Assembly (NCBI GenBank): GCA_035591015.1
Contig: JAXIUW010211064.1
Coordinates: 1 to 10,992, forward strand
DNA from: Cephalothrix simula
Lineage: Eukaryota; Nemertea; Palaeonemertea; Archinemertea; Cephalotrichidae
DNA: 10,992 nt
Direction: 5' to 3'
Shown here: positions 8,311 through 10,992 of the stretch, piece by piece
How positions within the stretch are numbered: the first letter of the stretch is position 1
Layout: each line of letters opens with the position of its first letter
Notes under the pieces: model-generated
Database searches by the model: none
Seen by the model: only the letters and a program-made list of their open reading frames with translations
Told to the model about the DNA's origin: nothing
Position numbers and translations under genes: made by a program

Positions 8311-8415
8311 GTTACACATAGGAATATTTACTACGACAGATTAGATTTTGGATTTTATATTAATAAGTACGGATTCGAATCCATTTTTTTTTTACTTCTG
8401 CAGTAAACTCGCTGT

Positions 8416-8424
8416 CTGATTGGC
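8416..8424 (-). promoter_or_regulatory. NF-Y-like inverted CCAAT site, copy 1
   Basis: CTGATTGGC is the complement of GCCAATCAG, a close match to the NF-Y consensus. A second copy occurs at 8609. No reading frame follows either, so promoter activity is only a possibility. Confidence 0.25.
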
Positions 8425-8475
8425 TGGCATAGTTCATTTCATAGCAAATTCACTAATTAGGGAAGGTTTAAAAAT

Positions 8476-8492
8476 ATCAAGAGCATAGTTTT
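8476..8492 (+). repeat. 17-bp direct repeat, copy 2
   Basis: Exact copy of the sequence at 8294-8310. See that entry. Confidence 0.5.
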
Positions 8493-8608
8493 ATGGATAA
8501 CATAATACGAAACATTATCATCCGACTTTTGTCAAGTAAGAGATGAAAATATTTATTTGCTTCATAATTTTTGGGGGGTATTTCTCAACATAATTACATA
8601 TCAGTGCC

Positions 8609-8624
8609 CTGATTGGCCGATCAG
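8609..8624. promoter_or_regulatory. NF-Y-like site within a near-palindrome
   Basis: CTGATTGGCCGATCAG contains CTGATTGGC again and is a palindrome broken at one base pair. The DNA from here to about 8760 is somewhat GC-richer than its surroundings. No RNA or protein gene can be pointed to. Confidence 0.25.
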
Positions 8625-8639
8625 TGACGACATTGACGA

Positions 8640-9250
8640 AAAAGCACCCGACTTGGGATTTCCATCGCTGACTTAACCGAACACTAGCGGAGACGTGGGT
8701 ACTATCGTGGAATCAACTTTTTTGTATCGGCATTTCGGCGCCCAACAAAATTTGTTACCTATAGCGGTTTTCTTTTCAATTTATCGAAGAAATTTGGAAG
8801 GATAAAGAGGAACCAAGTTGAGATTTAATAGAGATCTGTGTTTCAAACTAATTTAGTTAATATGATGAGTAATAAATGCTGGGTCGCTAGGAGTTAGTGC
8901 CTCATTAGTATGTGTGCCGAAGTCATCGTGTCCCCATCAGATGCCGATTTATCTCCGAAACTGTATCCGGAATTAAACATTCCGGACAGATCTAACCAAG
9001 ATTTATGGACACCCATGTTTGCTTGGTCATCATAGATGCAGACATAATAGTGATGGATCGGCATTGTTTGTAAACATTAGATCTGAAAATTTTGATCTTC
9101 GATCTCTATTACATCTCTATTTGAAATTCTTTGAATCATTGAAAAAATGTAAGGCATTGAAGTTGTTTCTGTTTATATCTACTGGTGTAAAAAGCATGCG
9201 GCAAGGGTGTCCTTTCGGGTTGTATACTTCTTAGTGCCTACCAAAGAAGC
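8640..9250. other. Mixed-composition DNA without a supported gene
   Basis: The only open stretch is about 9019-9234 (plus, 71 codons). It ends in a short RQGCP string reminiscent of reverse transcriptases, but nothing else supports it. The hairpin TCCGGAAT/ATTCCGGA lies at 8966-8986. Confidence 0.5.
8966..8986. repeat. 8-bp perfect hairpin
   Basis: TCCGGAAT (8966-8973) pairs with ATTCCGGA (8979-8986) over the loop TAAAC. The stem is GC-richer than the local sequence. No adjacent gene is seen. Confidence 0.45.
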
Positions 9251-9410
9251 CTGATTTTTGTACCTTATAGCATATTATGTAAGTAAGACATGGAAAATGG
9301 TATTTGTAATAATAATTAGTAAAAATAGAGTCCCGAATATATTGTTTAAAGTGAAGATCCGAGGGGGAAGTAAATTCGATTTATCACTGTACAACCAAAT
9401 AATAAATATT

Positions 9411-9612
9411 ATTTTTTACATATTTATTAAAAATTTATTATATTTATTACAAATTTATCCATTTATTATGGATTTTTTATATTTATTTTAATATTTTTAT
9501 TACAAATTTATTATTTTTATCACAAATTTATTATTTTTATTTCAAATTTATAATTTTTATTACAATTTTTTTTTTACAAATTTATTATTTTTATTATATA
9601 TTTATTATTTTA
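9411..9612. repeat. AT-rich minisatellite, 20-bp period
   Basis: From 9501 the unit TACAAATTTATTATTTTTAT repeats in register at 9501, 9521 (CACAAATTTA...) and 9541 (TTCAAATTTATAA...), then degenerates through a T-run near 9565-9575. It resumes as ACAAATTTATTATTTTTATTA to about 9612. Upstream, 9411-9500 holds older, irregular units of the same ATTTATTA theme. The array is almost pure A and T and likely to vary in length between individuals. Confidence 0.85.
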
Positions 9613-9823
9613 CTACTGCACACAGCCTAAATGGGAGTTACTTCACCCTTGTGAGTCGTGAAGATCACTACACAAGTGTTGCAAGCAATCTTGCATGAAA
9701 ACTCAAACTCGCTGCGATCTTATTTTGTGGTCTACATTTACTGGATAGTGGTTGTGGGTGAGACAGTTTATGGATGAACATAACGCTTAATATTGCCATT
9801 TTTAAAAACCTATACAGAAAAAT

Positions 9824-9836
9824 ACGCCAATGGCGT
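9824..9836. repeat. ACGCCA-A-TGGCGT palindrome
   Basis: Perfect 6-base arms flank a single central A. It lies directly before the TGACCT half-site cluster and may be part of the same repeat. Confidence 0.35.
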
Positions 9837-9838
9837 GA

Positions 9839-9889
9839 AGGTCATTGCCGCATCGACCTTGACCTCCGCTCTCAAAATAGCCTTGACCT
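9839..9889. promoter_or_regulatory. Cluster of three nuclear-receptor-type half-sites
   Basis: AGGTCA lies at 9839-9844 and TGACCT at 9860-9865 and 9884-9889. The middle site is part of GACCTTGACCT, close to an extended TCAAGGTCA-type monomer site on the minus strand. The cluster may be functional or a piece of a dispersed repeat. Confidence 0.25.
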
Positions 9890-9963
9890 ACAACAAAGTT
9901 TAAATATATGAAAAAAAGACTAATCTTACACCATAAGGTTTATTTTTAAAGTTTTTTAAAGTG

Positions 9964-9980
9964 ACATACAAATTGTATGT
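9964..9980. repeat. 17-bp palindrome
   Basis: ACATACAA and TTGTATGT are perfect complements around one A. It is isolated. Confidence 0.4.
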
Positions 9981-10108
9981 ATATCTTCACGGGTAACAAT
10001 AAAACAAGACAATGTTTGACACAAACAAATATACACAAAATTTACATCTATTAATTTTACAGCTTACTTATAACATTTCAAGAATATTCAAAATATTCGG
10101 TGGGTTCC

Positions 10109-10137
10109 GTTCGATTCCCGGCACAATAGGCGTGCCG
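10109..10137 (+). other. B-box/T-arm-like sequence followed by a 6-bp, 7-base-loop hairpin
   Basis: GTTCGATTCC (10109-10118) matches the Pol III B box core. It is followed at once by CGGCAC (10119-10124) and GTGCCG (10132-10137), a perfect 6-bp stem with a seven-base loop. I find no A box in the preceding 60 bases, and the bases flanking the B box do not form a T stem. It could be a fragment of a tRNA-derived retroposon or chance. Confidence 0.25.
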
Positions 10138-10211
10138 CAATAAGTTATCATAGAAAATACAATATAAAGTGGAAAAATAAGGCGAAGTAAGAATAAGTAA
10201 CTTGAGCCTAA

Positions 10212-10227
10212 GGAACTTTTAAGTTCC
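10212..10227. repeat. GGAACTT-TT-AAGTTCC palindrome
   Basis: Perfect 7-base arms flank two T bases. It lies in a stretch with several other small hairpins (10119-10137 and 10340-10353). Confidence 0.4.
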
Positions 10228-10339
10228 GACTCATAAAATGCCGTTTTTATGGAATGAATGCAAGACCAATTGTTGCGACATTCATGAGTTTTTATTGCAG
10301 GCACTTCGAAATGCCAAACTGAGAAGTTTTACCCTCGCA

Positions 10340-10353
10340 CCGAAGTAATTCGG
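10340..10353. repeat. CCGAA-GTAA-TTCGG hairpin
   Basis: A perfect 5-bp stem with a four-base loop, flanked by CTCGCA and AGCGCAAG. Weak on its own. Confidence 0.3.
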
Positions 10354-10378
10354 AGCGCAAGGTTAATTTAAGTTTACA

Positions 10379-10445
10379 AAACTTCCACTAAGTTTGAGCT
10401 AAGTTTTGAAACACCTGAAACTTCAACTACGTTTGAGCGAATTTG
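10379..10445 (+). repeat. Two-copy tandem repeat, 39-bp period
   Basis: AAACTTCCACTAAGTTTGAGC (from 10379) recurs as AAACTTCAACTACGTTTGAGC (from 10418), with two differences over 21 bases. The second unit decays after about 28 bases. This is a local tandem duplication. Confidence 0.55.
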
Positions 10446-10992
10446 GGAGGAATACATACCTAACAGAAAGAAATTATCTAAATGATTAACAAGTTTTGTT
10501 TGACATCGGTGGGCACATGAAGCATTTCCGAGCCCAATTCATAACAAATGACCCTCGTTCGAAACCGGAAGTTAATTAAATATGGAAGCATTTAACATTT
10601 ATTGTTTTAGTTTATTCAATTTACCGCAAAAAACGTTAGAAATTTAACTCTTATCATCCCAGCAATTTTTTGGTCTAATCTTTGATATGGGAAATTAAAA
10701 TGATAACTTATTTTTTTCGAAGTAAATGATAGGAACAAATTGAAAAAAAAATCTCTAACATTAGTTAGCTTATGTCTAGAAACGAAAAACTGGATTTTTC
10801 AGTCAAATAATTTTATGACGTCATACTATGACAAAATCAAAGTGTGTAAAACCATACATATTCTGAAAGCAAATGTACTCCTCTAAAAGTTTGTAATCAA
10901 TGATTAATCATACTCTCCATCTCGATACACCTCGGACACCTTTAATGTGTTTAAAATGTGACCTCGGAATCATCCAGTATGTTTTCCATTAT
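10446..10992. other. AT-rich DNA without a recognisable gene
   Basis: No frame is open for a useful length. Small palindromes at 10814-10825 and 10900-10911 (ATGATTAATCAT) are the only structures seen. The window ends without reaching a gene. Confidence 0.55.
10814..10825. promoter_or_regulatory. TATGACGTCATA (CRE-type palindrome)
   Basis: A perfect 12-bp palindrome with TGACGTCA at its core. The same TTATGACGTCAT string occurs at the centre of the fold-back element (2093-2103), so it may be a transposon remnant rather than a host control site. Confidence 0.3.

Noticed and set aside
8371-8393. GGATTCGAATCC followed by ten T bases, like a Pol III B box plus terminator
   Set aside because: The palindrome differs from the B box at one base. 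No A box is found at the right distance on either strand, and no cloverleaf can be drawn.
9258-9491. Plus-strand frame of 77 codons
   Set aside because: Most of it is the translation of the AT minisatellite and its degenerate flank.
10068-10304. Minus-strand frame of 78 codons
   Set aside because: It crosses the B-box-like hairpin and another palindrome and shows no recognisable domain.

Overview
The window looks like intergenic or deep intronic DNA from an invertebrate animal, probably a mollusc, arthropod or similar. It is strongly AT-rich. No reading frame exceeds about 105 codons in roughly 11 kb, so a bacterium, phage or compact virus is unlikely. It holds fold-back (MITE-like) DNA elements, a tRNA-derived SINE-like head, an AT minisatellite and many short palindromes, as decayed animal intergenic DNA does. 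The phylum is a guess: no gene is present to fix it.

Region by region: 1-1000 is the most complex part. It has two open stretches of uncertain meaning (14-238 and 299-616, plus strand). A minus-strand tRNA-like head with A-box and B-box sequences lies at 576-643 and overlaps the second stretch. A pair of GTCGC...GCGAC stem motifs follows at 883-999. 1000-1890 is unremarkable apart from a 12-bp tandem duplication at 1588-1611. A large imperfect palindrome of about 465 bp fills 1897-2363. 2364-4275 is plain AT-rich DNA with one transposon-like 18-mer at 3823. 4276-4730 holds two copies of one short terminal-inverted-repeat element in opposite orientations, 140 bp apart. 4731-7010 is nearly featureless apart from a G-run pair and a TGACCT/AGGTCA palindrome near 4860-5000.

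7016-7112 is a GC-richer patch of GGGA/TCCC hairpins. 8132-8990 carries a perfect 11-bp hairpin, a 17-bp direct repeat, two CTGATTGGC (NF-Y-like) sites and another hairpin. 9411-9612 is an AT-rich minisatellite with a 20-bp period. 9820-10450 holds several palindromes, TGACCT half-sites, a T-arm-like sequence and a 39-bp two-copy tandem repeat. The rest to 10992 is AT-rich with a CRE-type palindrome.

No protein-coding gene can be supported with confidence and no multi-gene system is visible. The best leads are the two fold-back structures and the SINE-like head; all are most simply read as non-autonomous transposable elements. Coordinates were read by eye and ends may be off by a few bases.
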